A stretch of 6,900 nucleotides of DNA from Flavobacterium psychrophilum (GTDB lineage Bacteria; Bacteroidota; Bacteroidia; Flavobacteriales; Flavobacteriaceae): contig CAMDGJ010000149.1 in assembly GCA_945897545.1 (NCBI GenBank), forward strand, positions 1 to 6,900, in the 5' to 3' direction. Made by a program: the position numbers and the translations under genes. How positions within the stretch are numbered: the stretch's first letter is position 1; the number at the start of each line of letters is the position of its first letter. The notes beneath the pieces were generated by a model. That model was not told where the DNA came from. It made no database searches and was given only the letters and a program-made list of their open reading frames with translations. This document shows, one piece after another, positions 1 through 6,358 of the stretch.

Positions 1-213
1 CTAAAAAGAACTAAACCTCCAAATATTCAAAACGTATTATTCTAAAATATAGGGAGGTAGGTTTTTGTTTTAAAAAGACAACACTAGCAAATGATAGGGT
101 TGAGAGAATTTTATTGCCTTATTTTTAGGTTTGTCGGTTGATAGTGAAACTTTTTATTTTAACCCTTGATTCGCATTATTTACTAACTTCTTTAGCAATT
201 CTCACAATTGATT
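1..213. other. Non-coding left flank
   Basis: No credible gene was found here. All frames are broken by stops within a short distance, and no protein family could be recognised. Apart from the left-edge hairpin, only a small CAATT/AATTG inverted repeat (196-210) and a promoter-like plus-strand match (TTG at 100-102, TAGGTTTG at 126-133) stand out. That match would fire antisense into the regulator gene and may be chance in AT-rich DNA. Confidence 0.5.
15..71. terminator. Possible bidirectional terminator hairpin
   Basis: ACCTCC (15-20) can pair with GGAGGT (53-58). After a 2/2 internal loop, ATATT (23-27) can pair with AATAT (46-50), leaving an 18-nt loop. On the plus strand the stem is followed by a T-rich run (62-71). 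On the minus strand it is followed by a U-rich tail (complement of 1-14). It could end minus-strand transcription from the LacI-type gene, about 155 nt past its stop, or end an unseen plus-strand gene to the left. The large loop and the distance make this a weak call. Confidence 0.3.
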
Positions 214-1236
214 TTAATTCAAACGTTTTGTAGTTTCTCTTTCGATGAGACTAGTTTTGATGATTTTTGTCGAAAACCCATTATCTAGTTTGCTTTCTAA
301 TCGATCTACTAACATTTTGGTGGCAGTTTCTCCAATGTATTTGCCATGCTGACTTATAGTGGTTATTGTTGGGCTAACATATTGGGGTAGTTTTCCGTTT
401 GTGAAACAAATAATCGACATTTCTTGTGGAATTTGATAATTCATTGATTTTATTAGTTTCAATGATTCTAAAGCAGAACTTTCTTCAAGGCATAATAAAC
501 CATCAATGGATTTATCGGCTAAAATTATTTTCATTGAAGTTTCAAAATCTTCTTTTTTAGTAAGTCTCACAATAATCTTTTCTTCAATTGAAATAAAATT
601 ATCCGATAAGGCTTTTTTATAGCCTTCGACTCTTAATTTACCCACACTTAAATTGTCGATTACAGATACTAAAGCTATCTTTTTACAACCTGTTTTAATA
701 AGATGCTCGGTGGCATGACGTGCACCTTCAAAATCATTCACAATAACTTTGTCACATTCGATTTCATCGGTTACTCTATCGAAAAGCACTATGGGAACCC
801 CTTCGTTGATAGCGTCAATAAAATGAGTAAAATCTTTATTTATTTGAGTTTCTTCGGATAAGGAAACAATAAAACCATCTATAGTTCCACTTTTTAACAA
901 CTCTACTGTATTTACCTCTTTTTCATAGGATTCATTAGAGATGCAGGAAATTAAGCTATACCCTAATTCGGTTGCTTTTTCTTCGATTCCCACAAAGACT
1001 TCGGTAAAAAAGCTATTCATTATATTAGGGATAATTACTCCTAATGTTTTTGTTTTTTTATTTAAAAGACTTAATGCTACTTTATTAGGTTTGTAATGGT
1101 GTTTTTTTGCAAATTCCTGTATTTTTTCCTTCGTTTTTGTGCTGATTTCGTGACTATCATTCAATGCTTTAGATACGGTAGCGATTGATACATTAAACTC
1201 TGCCGCAATTTTTTTTAATGTAATCTTTGGTATCAT
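214..1236 (-). CDS. LacI-family transcriptional regulator, probable xylose regulator
   Basis: A 340-residue DNA-binding regulator of normal LacI/GalR length. Residues 6-25 form the LacI helix-turn-helix (TLKKIAAEFNVSIATVSKAL). The hinge helix follows at about 50-60 (PNKVALSLL), where the last leucine of ALSL sits at the place of the minor-groove intercalating leucine of PurR/LacI. Residues 63-335 are a periplasmic-binding-protein-like sensor domain with family landmarks (LGVIIPNIMNSFF at 65-77, LFDRV at 151-155, VNDFEGARHATEHL at 166-179). The start at 1236 puts the helix-turn-helix at the very N-terminus, as usual; the leader is A-rich with no Shine-Dalgarno. The gene is divergent from xylB across a 403-bp region full of inverted repeats, so I infer that it controls the xylose operon and probably itself. 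The ligand cannot be read from sequence. Family assignment is firm; the xylose role is inferred. Confidence 0.93.
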   Translation of the reverse strand: MIPKITLKKIAAEFNVSIATVSKALNDSHEISTKTKEKIQEFAKKHHYKPNKVALSLLNKKTKTLGVIIPNIMNSFFTEVFVGIEEKATELGYSLISCISNESYEKEVNTVELLKSGTIDGFIVSLSEETQINKDFTHFIDAINEGVPIVLFDRVTDEIECDKVIVNDFEGARHATEHLIKTGCKKIALVSVIDNLSVGKLRVEGYKKALSDNFISIEEKIIVRLTKKEDFETSMKIILADKSIDGLLCLEESSALESLKLIKSMNYQIPQEMSIICFTNGKLPQYVSPTITTISQHGKYIGETATKMLVDRLESKLDNGFSTKIIKTSLIERETTKRLN

Positions 1237-1344
1237 TTCGATTGGTTTTAAATTTTAAAACGTGGGCTAATTTAAGTTAAATATAGCTTTGTTTTTAGGT
1301 AATTGAAATGTTTTTGCAGAGCAGATTAGTACTACCATAGATAA

Positions 1345-1374
1345 AAATTAATATTCTAACAAGAATATTAATTT
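1345..1374. repeat. 13-bp perfect inverted repeat, 4-nt spacer
   Basis: AAATTAATATTCT (1345-1357) and AGAATATTAATTT (1362-1374) are exact reverse complements separated by AACA. This is the longest perfect inverted repeat I found in the window. It has no following T-run on the plus strand and lies between two divergent promoters, so an operator or another protein-binding site is more likely than a terminator. It overlaps a weak minus-strand promoter candidate for the regulator gene. Confidence 0.75.
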
Positions 1375-1393
1375 CCCAAAGACTCTTTTTCAA
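1360..1393 (-). promoter_or_regulatory. Weak promoter candidate for the LacI-type gene
   Basis: Read on the minus strand, TATTCTTG (1367-1360) matches TAnnTTTG at all but one base, and a TTG (1393-1391) lies 23 nt upstream of it, at the edge of the allowed spacing. It would give a leader of roughly 115 nt. It sits inside the right half of the 13-bp inverted repeat, so a repressor bound there would block it. The mismatch makes this tentative. Confidence 0.25.
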
Positions 1394-1417
1394 TTTGAAA
1401 CCACTAAATTATTAAAG

Positions 1418-1437
1418 TTACTTAAACCTTTAAGTAA
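1418..1437. promoter_or_regulatory. Candidate operator: 20-bp palindrome upstream of xylB
   Basis: TTACTTAAACCTTTAAGTAA has 9-bp perfect arms around a central CC. It is an even-length, 20-bp site, the size usual for a LacI-family dimer, and it ends 14 nt before the TATATTTG element, where it would cover the upstream promoter region. Many LacI-family operators have a central CG, which this lacks. A related half-site, TTTAAGTTAA, is at 1271-1280. Binding is inferred. Confidence 0.45.
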
Positions 1438-1451
1438 GAAACTGAGTGCGC

Positions 1452-1459
1452 TATATTTG
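1452..1459 (+). promoter_or_regulatory. Candidate -7 element for the xylB operon
   Basis: TATATTTG fits the Bacteroidetes -7 consensus TAnnTTTG exactly. No TTG lies 17-23 nt upstream; that interval is partly filled by the 1418-1437 palindrome, so this may be a weak promoter or one needing activation. It implies a transcript start near 1466 and a leader of about 170 nt before the xylB start. Confidence 0.4.
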
Positions 1460-1486
1460 TTAAGGGACAGGCGTTATGCGCTTGTT

Positions 1487-1516
1487 TTTCAATATATTAC
1501 ATTTTTTATATTGAAA
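1487..1516. repeat. 10-bp perfect inverted repeat in the xylB leader region
   Basis: TTTCAATATA (1487-1496) and TATATTGAAA (1507-1516) are exact reverse complements around a 10-nt spacer. If transcription starts near 1466 this would lie in the xylB leader as an AU-only stem apart from one C-G pair. Its outer ends are TTTCAA and TTGAAA, the motif repeated across this region. Confidence 0.6.
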
Positions 1517-1546
1517 TTATAAATTGTTATCTTTTAGTTATGAAAA

Positions 1547-1573
1547 TTGAAAATATATTCTTTTTATTTTCAA
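1547..1573. repeat. 9-bp perfect inverted repeat upstream of xylB
   Basis: TTGAAAATA (1547-1555) and TATTTTCAA (1565-1573) are exact reverse complements around a 9-nt spacer, ending 66 nt before the xylB start. The TTGAAA/TTTCAA ends face the opposite way to those of the 1487-1516 repeat. Confidence 0.55.
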
Positions 1574-1639
1574 ATAATAATGGATACTGTATTTTTATCA
1601 CTCTAATTTTTTAAATTAAATAAAAAAATAACAAATAAT

Positions 1640-3124
1640 ATGTATTACATAGGATTTGACATAGGTAGCTCCGCAGTGAAAGTAGCTATCGTAGAAATTG
1701 CAACCGGTAAAAGCGTTGGCGTAGCACAAGAGCCAGAAACCGAGATGAGTATGCTTGCCCTAAAAAATGGTTGGGCAGAACAAAAACCAGAAGATTGGTG
1801 GCTACACGCTTGCAATGCGGTGGCAAAATTGAAGAAGAAATACAATATTTCTAGAACACAAATAAAAGGGATCGGAATCTCTTATCAAATGCACGGATTG
1901 GTCTTGGTGGATGCGAAAGGGCAGCTATTGCGAAAATCCATAATTTGGTGCGATAGTCGAGCTGTGGAAATAGGAAATGAAGCATTTGCTAGTATCGGCG
2001 AAAAAAAATGCAATGATTATTTACTGAATTCTCCTGGAAATTTCACCGCTTCAAAGTTGAAATGGGTCAAAGAAAACGAGCCAGAAATATACAGTCAGAT
2101 TCATAAATTTATGTTGCCGGGTGATTATATCGCTTACAGATTATCCAACGTGATCAATACCACCATTTCAGGATTATCCGAAGGGATTATGTGGGATTTC
2201 AAGAATGACAGTTTTGCTAATTTCTTGTTTGAGCATTATGGAATTTCAACAGAATTAGTTCCAGATATTGTTGATACGTTTTGCATCCAATCAAAAGTTG
2301 ATGCAACAGGAGCCTCCGCAAGCGGGCTGCAAGAAGGAACTCCAATATTCTATAGAGCAGGTGATCAACCCAACAATGCGCTGTCTTTGAATGTTTTTAA
2401 TCCAGGCGAAGTAGCAGCAACTGGTGGAACATCAGGTGTGGTTTATGCTATGACCAACAGTTTATCGGTAAAAGAAAGTTCCAGAGTCAATAATTTTGCT
2501 CACGTCAATTATAAAAAAGGCAATGAACCAAGAATTGGAAAATTGTTGTGCATCAATGGTGCTGGAATTCAATACCGCTGGCTACTGAATAATCTTGCGG
2601 TTTCTTCTTATGAAGAAATGAATACCCTAGCTTCAGAAATTCCTGTAGGTTCTGATGGAGTTTGCATGATTCCTTTTGGAAACGGAGCCGAACGGATGCT
2701 CAACAGTAAAGATGTAGGAACCCGATTGGTCAATGTCAATCTCAATAATCACGGCAAAGCCCATATTTGCCGCGCAGCCTTAGAAGGAATTGCTTTTTCA
2801 TTTGTATACGGAATGGAAATTATGAAATCTGATGGTATCGAAGTGAATGTGATGCGAGCCGGAAACGATAATTTATTCCGTTCCGAAATATTTTCGAATA
2901 CTGTGGCAACGCTCATTAGTCACGAAATAGAAATCTACAATACTACCGGAGCCATTGGCGCAGCAAGAGCTGCAGGACTTCACGAAGGCGACTTTGAAAC
3001 CTTCGGAAAATACATTACCGACAATGATCACCTAATGACTTATATGCCTTTTAAAGACAAACAACCCTATTTAGAAGCGTACCAACTTTGGAAAAACGAA
3101 TTAGAATTAATCATAAATAAATAG
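1640..3124 (+). CDS. xylB: Xylulokinase
   Basis: Cytoplasmic FGGY-family sugar kinase of 494 residues that phosphorylates D-xylulose with ATP to D-xylulose 5-phosphate. The N-terminal domain opens with the phosphate-binding motif YIGFDIGSSAVK (3-14). SYQMHG (81-86) matches the Met-His substrate-binding pair of E. coli XylB, and IIWCDSRA (101-108) is the usual following motif. D242 in AGDQPNNAL is the expected catalytic base. The C-terminal ATPase lobe has ATGGTSGVVYA (260-270) and ends with GAIGAARAAG (437-446). The usual FGGY glycine-rich signature (GGGAxS type) is replaced by RAGNDNLFRS (406-415), a divergent form. The start follows an A-rich leader with in-frame stops upstream and no Shine-Dalgarno. 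It is first in the operon, 3 nt ahead of xylA. Family is certain; xylulose specificity rests on motifs plus the neighbouring isomerase. Confidence 0.95.
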   Translation: MYYIGFDIGSSAVKVAIVEIATGKSVGVAQEPETEMSMLALKNGWAEQKPEDWWLHACNAVAKLKKKYNISRTQIKGIGISYQMHGLVLVDAKGQLLRKSIIWCDSRAVEIGNEAFASIGEKKCNDYLLNSPGNFTASKLKWVKENEPEIYSQIHKFMLPGDYIAYRLSNVINTTISGLSEGIMWDFKNDSFANFLFEHYGISTELVPDIVDTFCIQSKVDATGASASGLQEGTPIFYRAGDQPNNALSLNVFNPGEVAATGGTSGVVYAMTNSLSVKESSRVNNFAHVNYKKGNEPRIGKLLCINGAGIQYRWLLNNLAVSSYEEMNTLASEIPVGSDGVCMIPFGNGAERMLNSKDVGTRLVNVNLNNHGKAHICRAALEGIAFSFVYGMEIMKSDGIEVNVMRAGNDNLFRSEIFSNTVATLISHEIEIYNTTGAIGAARAAGLHEGDFETFGKYITDNDHLMTYMPFKDKQPYLEAYQLWKNELELIINK

Positions 3125-3127
3125 AAT

Positions 3128-4453
3128 ATGGCAACTTTAGGCAATAAAGAATACTTTAAAGGTATTGGCGAAATTAAATTTGAAGGCGCAGCATCAGACA
3201 ATCCATTAGCATTCAAATACTACAAACCAGATCAAATTGTAGCTGGAAAAACAATGCGCGAGCATTTTAAATTTGCAATCGCTTACTGGCATACATTCTG
3301 TGGACAAGGTTCAGATCCATTTGGACCTGGGACACAAAATTTTGCTTGGGATCAATCCTCAGATGCAGTACAAGCAGCCAAAGACAAAGCAGACGCAGCA
3401 TTTGAATTTATTACCAAAATGGGATTTGGATACTACTGTTTCCACGATTTTGATTTAATTAGGGAAGGAGCCAGTTTTGGAGAATCTGAACAAAGATTGC
3501 TTACAATCACCGATTATTTGAAAGAAAAACAAGCAGCTTCTGGCGTAAAATTGCTTTGGGGAACGGCTAACTGTTTCTCAAATCCTCGTTATATGAACGG
3601 AGCTTCTACTAATCCTGATTTTAATGTTGTGGCAAGAGCTGGAGGGCAAATAAAATTGGCTTTGGATGCCACTATTGCATTAGGTGGCGAGAATTATGTT
3701 TTCTGGGGAGGACGTGAAGGCTATATGTCTTTGCTGAATACTGATATGGGCAGAGAATTAGATCATATGGGAACTTTTTTAGCGAAAGCCAGAGATTACG
3801 CGCGAGCTCAAGGTTTCAAAGGAAATTTCTTTATCGAACCAAAACCTATGGAACCAATGAAGCATCAATATGATTTTGATTGTGCCACGGCTATTGGATT
3901 TTTACATCAATATGGTTTAGAAAAAGATTTCAAAATGAATATCGAAGTGAACCACGCCACATTGGCGCAACACACTTTTCAACATGAAATGGAAGTGGCT
4001 GCCAAAGCAGGAATGTTAGGAAGTTTAGACGCAAACCGTGGCGATTATCAAAACGGATGGGATACAGACCAATTTCCGAACAACATTCAAGAAACTACCG
4101 AAGCGATGTTGGTATTCTTAAAAGCTGGAGGATTACAAGGTGGAGGCGTTAATTTTGATGCTAAAATCAGAAGAAATTCTACAGATATGGAAGATGTTTT
4201 CCACGCACACATTGGTGGAGCAGATACTTTTGCAAGAGCCTTGTTGACTGCGGACAAAATCATCACTTCATCTGCTTATAACAAATTAAGAACAGAAAGA
4301 TACAGCTCATTCGATGCTGGAAAAGGAAAAGATTTTGAAGATGGAAAACTTGATTTTAAAGGGTTATACGAAATCGCCAAAGAAAATGGGGAATTGATAT
4401 TGCAAAGTGGCAAACAAGAATTGTTTGAAAATATCATCAACCAATATATTTAA
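3128..4453 (+). CDS. xylA: Xylose isomerase, class II
   Basis: Cytoplasmic metal-dependent enzyme that interconverts D-xylose and D-xylulose. It has 441 residues, the usual length for the class II type with its N-terminal extension. A TIM-barrel active site is complete: H106 and D109 in CFHDFD; W144 in [18 protein letters not shown]237 and K239 in FIEPKP; E273 and H276 in [12 protein letters not shown]301, D312 and D314 in the [18 protein letters not shown] segment; D344 in [12 protein letters not shown]. The C-terminal [14 protein letters not shown] (359-372) is also family-typical. The start lies 3 nt after the xylB stop without a Shine-Dalgarno, suggesting shared transcription and coupled translation. 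A terminator-like hairpin lies 26 nt after its stop, so xylB-xylA may form the core transcript. No missing residues or frame problems are seen. Confidence 0.98.
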   Translation: MATLGNKEYFKGIGEIKFEGAASDNPLAFKYYKPDQIVAGKTMREHFKFAIAYWHTFCGQGSDPFGPGTQNFAWDQSSDAVQAAKDKADAAFEFITKMGFGYYCFHDFDLIREGASFGESEQRLLTITDYLKEKQAASGVKLLWGTANCFSNPRYMNGASTNPDFNVVARAGGQIKLALDATIALGGENYVFWGGREGYMSLLNTDMGRELDHMGTFLAKARDYARAQGFKGNFFIEPKPMEPMKHQYDFDCATAIGFLHQYGLEKDFKMNIEVNHATLAQHTFQHEMEVAAKAGMLGSLDANRGDYQNGWDTDQFPNNIQETTEAMLVFLKAGGLQGGGVNFDAKIRRNSTDMEDVFHAHIGGADTFARALLTADKIITSSAYNKLRTERYSSFDAGKGKDFEDGKLDFKGLYEIAKENGELILQSGKQELFENIINQYI

Positions 4454-4479
4454 TATTTTGAATTAGTATTGAATACTTG

Positions 4480-4534
4480 AAGGTGTCGGAAACTTTTAAT
4501 TGCATAGTTGATTGCTTTCCTGACACTTTCTTTT
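4480..4534 (+). terminator. Terminator or attenuator hairpin after xylA
   Basis: GTGTC plus GGAAA (4483-4492) pairs with TTTCC plus GACAC (4516-4526), with one bulged T at 4521. Three more pairs extend the base (4480-4482 with 4527-4529, including a G-T wobble). The 23-nt loop is at 4493-4515. A T-rich run (4527-4534, broken by one C) follows. This resembles a rho-independent terminator with an oversized loop; read-through to the transporter is likely partial. A short palindrome, AGTATT-G-AATACT (4465-4477), lies just before it. Confidence 0.6.
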
Positions 4535-4536
4535 GG

Positions 4537-4569
4537 TTGAAATCTACAAAAGCATATTAACTATTTTTG
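4537..4569 (+). promoter_or_regulatory. Candidate promoter for the symporter gene
   Basis: TTG (4537-4539), a 22-nt spacer and TATTTTTG (4562-4569) match the flavobacterial pattern TTG, 17-23 nt, TAnnTTTG in full. It sits directly after the terminator-like hairpin and 32 nt before the symporter start, which is a sensible place for an internal promoter. A TTGAAA, the motif repeated upstream of xylB, overlaps the TTG at 4537-4542. Confidence 0.5.
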
Positions 4570-4601
4570 ACTCATTAACTAATTAAACCACAACATTTTA
4601 T

Positions 4602-6290
4602 ATGAAAACATTACAATTAGCCGATTATCTCGTATTTCTCGTTTACTTTTTTATTGTTGCTGGATACGGATATTCCGTGTACAGACGCAAACATTCAAAA
4701 TCAATATCAGAATCCCACGATTACTTTTTAGCCGAAGGGTCATTGACCTGGTGGGCCATTGGAACCTCATTGATTGCTTCGAATATTTCATCTGAACAAT
4801 TTATTGCGATGTCGGGTAATGGATTCAAAATGGGTTTGGCAATTGCCACCTATGAATGGATGGCTGCCTTGACCTTGATTATTGTCGCCGTATTTTTTAT
4901 TCCTGTGTATCTAAAGAACAAGATTTATACAATGCCTCAATTTTTGAGTGAACGATACAATGGAAACGTGGCGATGATAATGGCAGTTTTTTGGTTGTTG
5001 TTGTATGTAATCGTCAACTTGACTTCCATACTTTATTTGGGAGCTTTGGCTATCAATGGAATATCAGGGATAGAAATCAATTTGTGTATGTATGGATTAG
5101 CTTTCTTTGCCATCGTTATTGCCTTAGGAGGAATGAAAGTAATTGGATACACCGATGTAATTCAGGTGGTTTTTTTAATTTTTGGAGGATTGGTAACCAC
5201 ATATTTAGCCTTGGATAAAGTAGCAGAATTAAACGGACAACACGGAATGGTTCAAGGATTTAACTATATGATGAATCAATCAGGAGATCATTTTCATATG
5301 ATATTCAAAAAAGACAATGCCAACTTTCCAAGTTTACCAGGATTGACGGTTTTATTTGGTGGGATGTGGATTGTGAATTTAAATTATTGGGGTTGTAACC
5401 AATACATCACTCAAAGGGCTTTGGGAGCTGATTTAAAAACAGCCAGAAGCGGAATTTTGTTCGCCGCTTTCCTTAAGCTATTAATGCCCGTGATTGTGGT
5501 TTTACCTGGAATTGCCGCTTATGTAATTTATACAAAAGGAGGATTACAAACCGAAATGCTAGGACCTGACGGCATCATCAATCCGGATAGATCGTATCCA
5601 GTATTACTAAATTTACTTCCTGTTGGATTAAAGGGATTGTCATTTGCAGCGCTAACAGCCGCTGTTGTGGCTTCATTAGCAGGAAAAGTAAACAGTATTT
5701 CCACCATTTTTACCTTAGACATCTTCAAGAAAAAAATTAATGTAGATGCCAGTGAAAAGAAAATGGTGCAAGTAGGTAAAATTACGGTTGTGGTAGCCAT
5801 GCTTCTAGCCGTACTTATTGCTCCCTTTTTAGGAATTGACAAAAAAGGAGGATTTGAATTCATACAGGAATACACTGGGTTTGTAAGTCCAGGGATTTTT
5901 GCGATGTTTATTTTAGGATTCTTCTGGAAGAAAACGAGTTCGAATGCCGCGATGTTTGCCACCATTGGAGGCTTTGTATTATCGGTATTTTTTAAATTCT
6001 TGCCTCAATTTATGAATCTAGAATTTTTGAGCAGCACTGGCTTTGCCACATTGGTAGAGCAAAAAGACAAAACAATGGCGTATGAGATTCCGTTTTTAGA
6101 CCGAATGGGATTTGTATTTGCAATTTGTGTATTGCTAATGATTGTTATCAGTTTGTACGATGCCAAGAAAGGAATTAAAGTTAAAGGATTAGAGGTTGAC
6201 TCCAAAATGTTTAAAGTAAGTAATGGATTTGCAGTTGGTGCGATGATTATTTGTGGAGTTCTTGTTGCTTTATATTCGATTTTTTGGTAG
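4602..6290 (+). CDS. Sodium:sugar symporter, SSS family, probable xylose importer
   Basis: Inner-membrane transporter of 562 residues that should couple sugar uptake to the sodium gradient. About 14 hydrophobic helices fit the SSS fold, the first at about 6-26 and the last at 542-561. It aligns by eye with the Vibrio galactose transporter vSGLT: SLIASNISSEQFIAMSG (56-72), YEW (84-86), NYWGCNQYI (261-269), AAFLK (288-292) and FIQEYTGFVSPG (420-431). N61, Q66, E85, the gate tyrosine Y262, K292 and Q422 are kept, while vSGLT S91 corresponds to A88. At the sodium site, vSGLT A361 and S365 match A354 and S358, but S364 is A357. A loop at about 471-499 is longer than in vSGLT. The leader is A-rich without a Shine-Dalgarno. 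Xylose as substrate is inferred from the upstream xylBA; another pentose or hexose is possible. Confidence 0.9.
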   Translation: MKTLQLADYLVFLVYFFIVAGYGYSVYRRKHSKSISESHDYFLAEGSLTWWAIGTSLIASNISSEQFIAMSGNGFKMGLAIATYEWMAALTLIIVAVFFIPVYLKNKIYTMPQFLSERYNGNVAMIMAVFWLLLYVIVNLTSILYLGALAINGISGIEINLCMYGLAFFAIVIALGGMKVIGYTDVIQVVFLIFGGLVTTYLALDKVAELNGQHGMVQGFNYMMNQSGDHFHMIFKKDNANFPSLPGLTVLFGGMWIVNLNYWGCNQYITQRALGADLKTARSGILFAAFLKLLMPVIVVLPGIAAYVIYTKGGLQTEMLGPDGIINPDRSYPVLLNLLPVGLKGLSFAALTAAVVASLAGKVNSISTIFTLDIFKKKINVDASEKKMVQVGKITVVVAMLLAVLIAPFLGIDKKGGFEFIQEYTGFVSPGIFAMFILGFFWKKTSSNAAMFATIGGFVLSVFFKFLPQFMNLEFLSSTGFATLVEQKDKTMAYEIPFLDRMGFVFAICVLLMIVISLYDAKKGIKVKGLEVDSKMFKVSNGFAVGAMIICGVLVALYSIFW

Positions 6291-6358
6291 AATTCTTTTT
6301 TTGTGCTGTGAAGCATCTGTCGGAGCGCAAACTTAATTAAGAAAAACAACTAAGAAAA

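Larger units (their letters stand above)
1237..1639. promoter_or_regulatory. Divergent control region between regulator and xylB
   Basis: A strongly AT-rich 403-bp region with no coding potential that I can see. It contains four perfect inverted repeats with arms of 9-13 bp (1345-1374, 1418-1437, 1487-1516, 1547-1573). TTGAAA/TTTCAA occurs seven times (1303, 1388, 1395, 1487, 1511, 1547, 1568). A small GC-rich island at about 1444-1484 carries two TGCGCT copies. A -7-type element, TATATTTG (1452-1459), points toward xylB. Operators for the LacI-type protein are expected here, but which repeat is the operator cannot be settled from sequence alone. Confidence 0.7.

Noticed and set aside
100..133. 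Promoter-like TTG-23 nt-TAGGTTTG on the plus strand
   Set aside because: It would drive only antisense RNA into the regulator's 3' end. Such matches are expected occasionally in AT-rich DNA, and nothing else supports it.
166..216. A possible frameshifted C-terminal extension of the LacI-type protein on the minus strand
   Set aside because: A shifted frame runs about 16 codons to a stop at 166-168, but the 340-residue protein already has normal family length, so no frameshift is needed.
1645..1845. A 66-codon minus-strand frame inside xylB
   Set aside because: Antisense to the conserved N-terminal kinase domain; no family match seen.
3273..3458. A 61-codon plus-strand frame inside xylA
   Set aside because: Out-of-frame overlap with the catalytic N-terminal part of xylose isomerase; a chance frame.
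4991..5218. A 75-codon plus-strand frame inside the symporter gene
   Set aside because: Out-of-frame overlap with conserved transmembrane segments; its Trp- and Cys-rich product looks like a shifted reading.
5528..5965. A 145-codon open frame on the minus strand inside the symporter gene
   Set aside because: It lies wholly within a well-supported membrane-protein gene, shows no recognisable family, and its composition is what the antisense of hydrophobic codons gives.
6332..6341. CTTAATTAAG palindrome before the glycosidase gene
   Set aside because: Only 10 bp of AT-rich sequence; short palindromes like this are common here and it shows no clear match to the upstream operator candidate.
6005..6349. 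A 114-codon minus-strand frame over the symporter 3' end and the following gap
   Set aside because: Mostly antisense to conserved transporter sequence, with no recognisable domain or leader.
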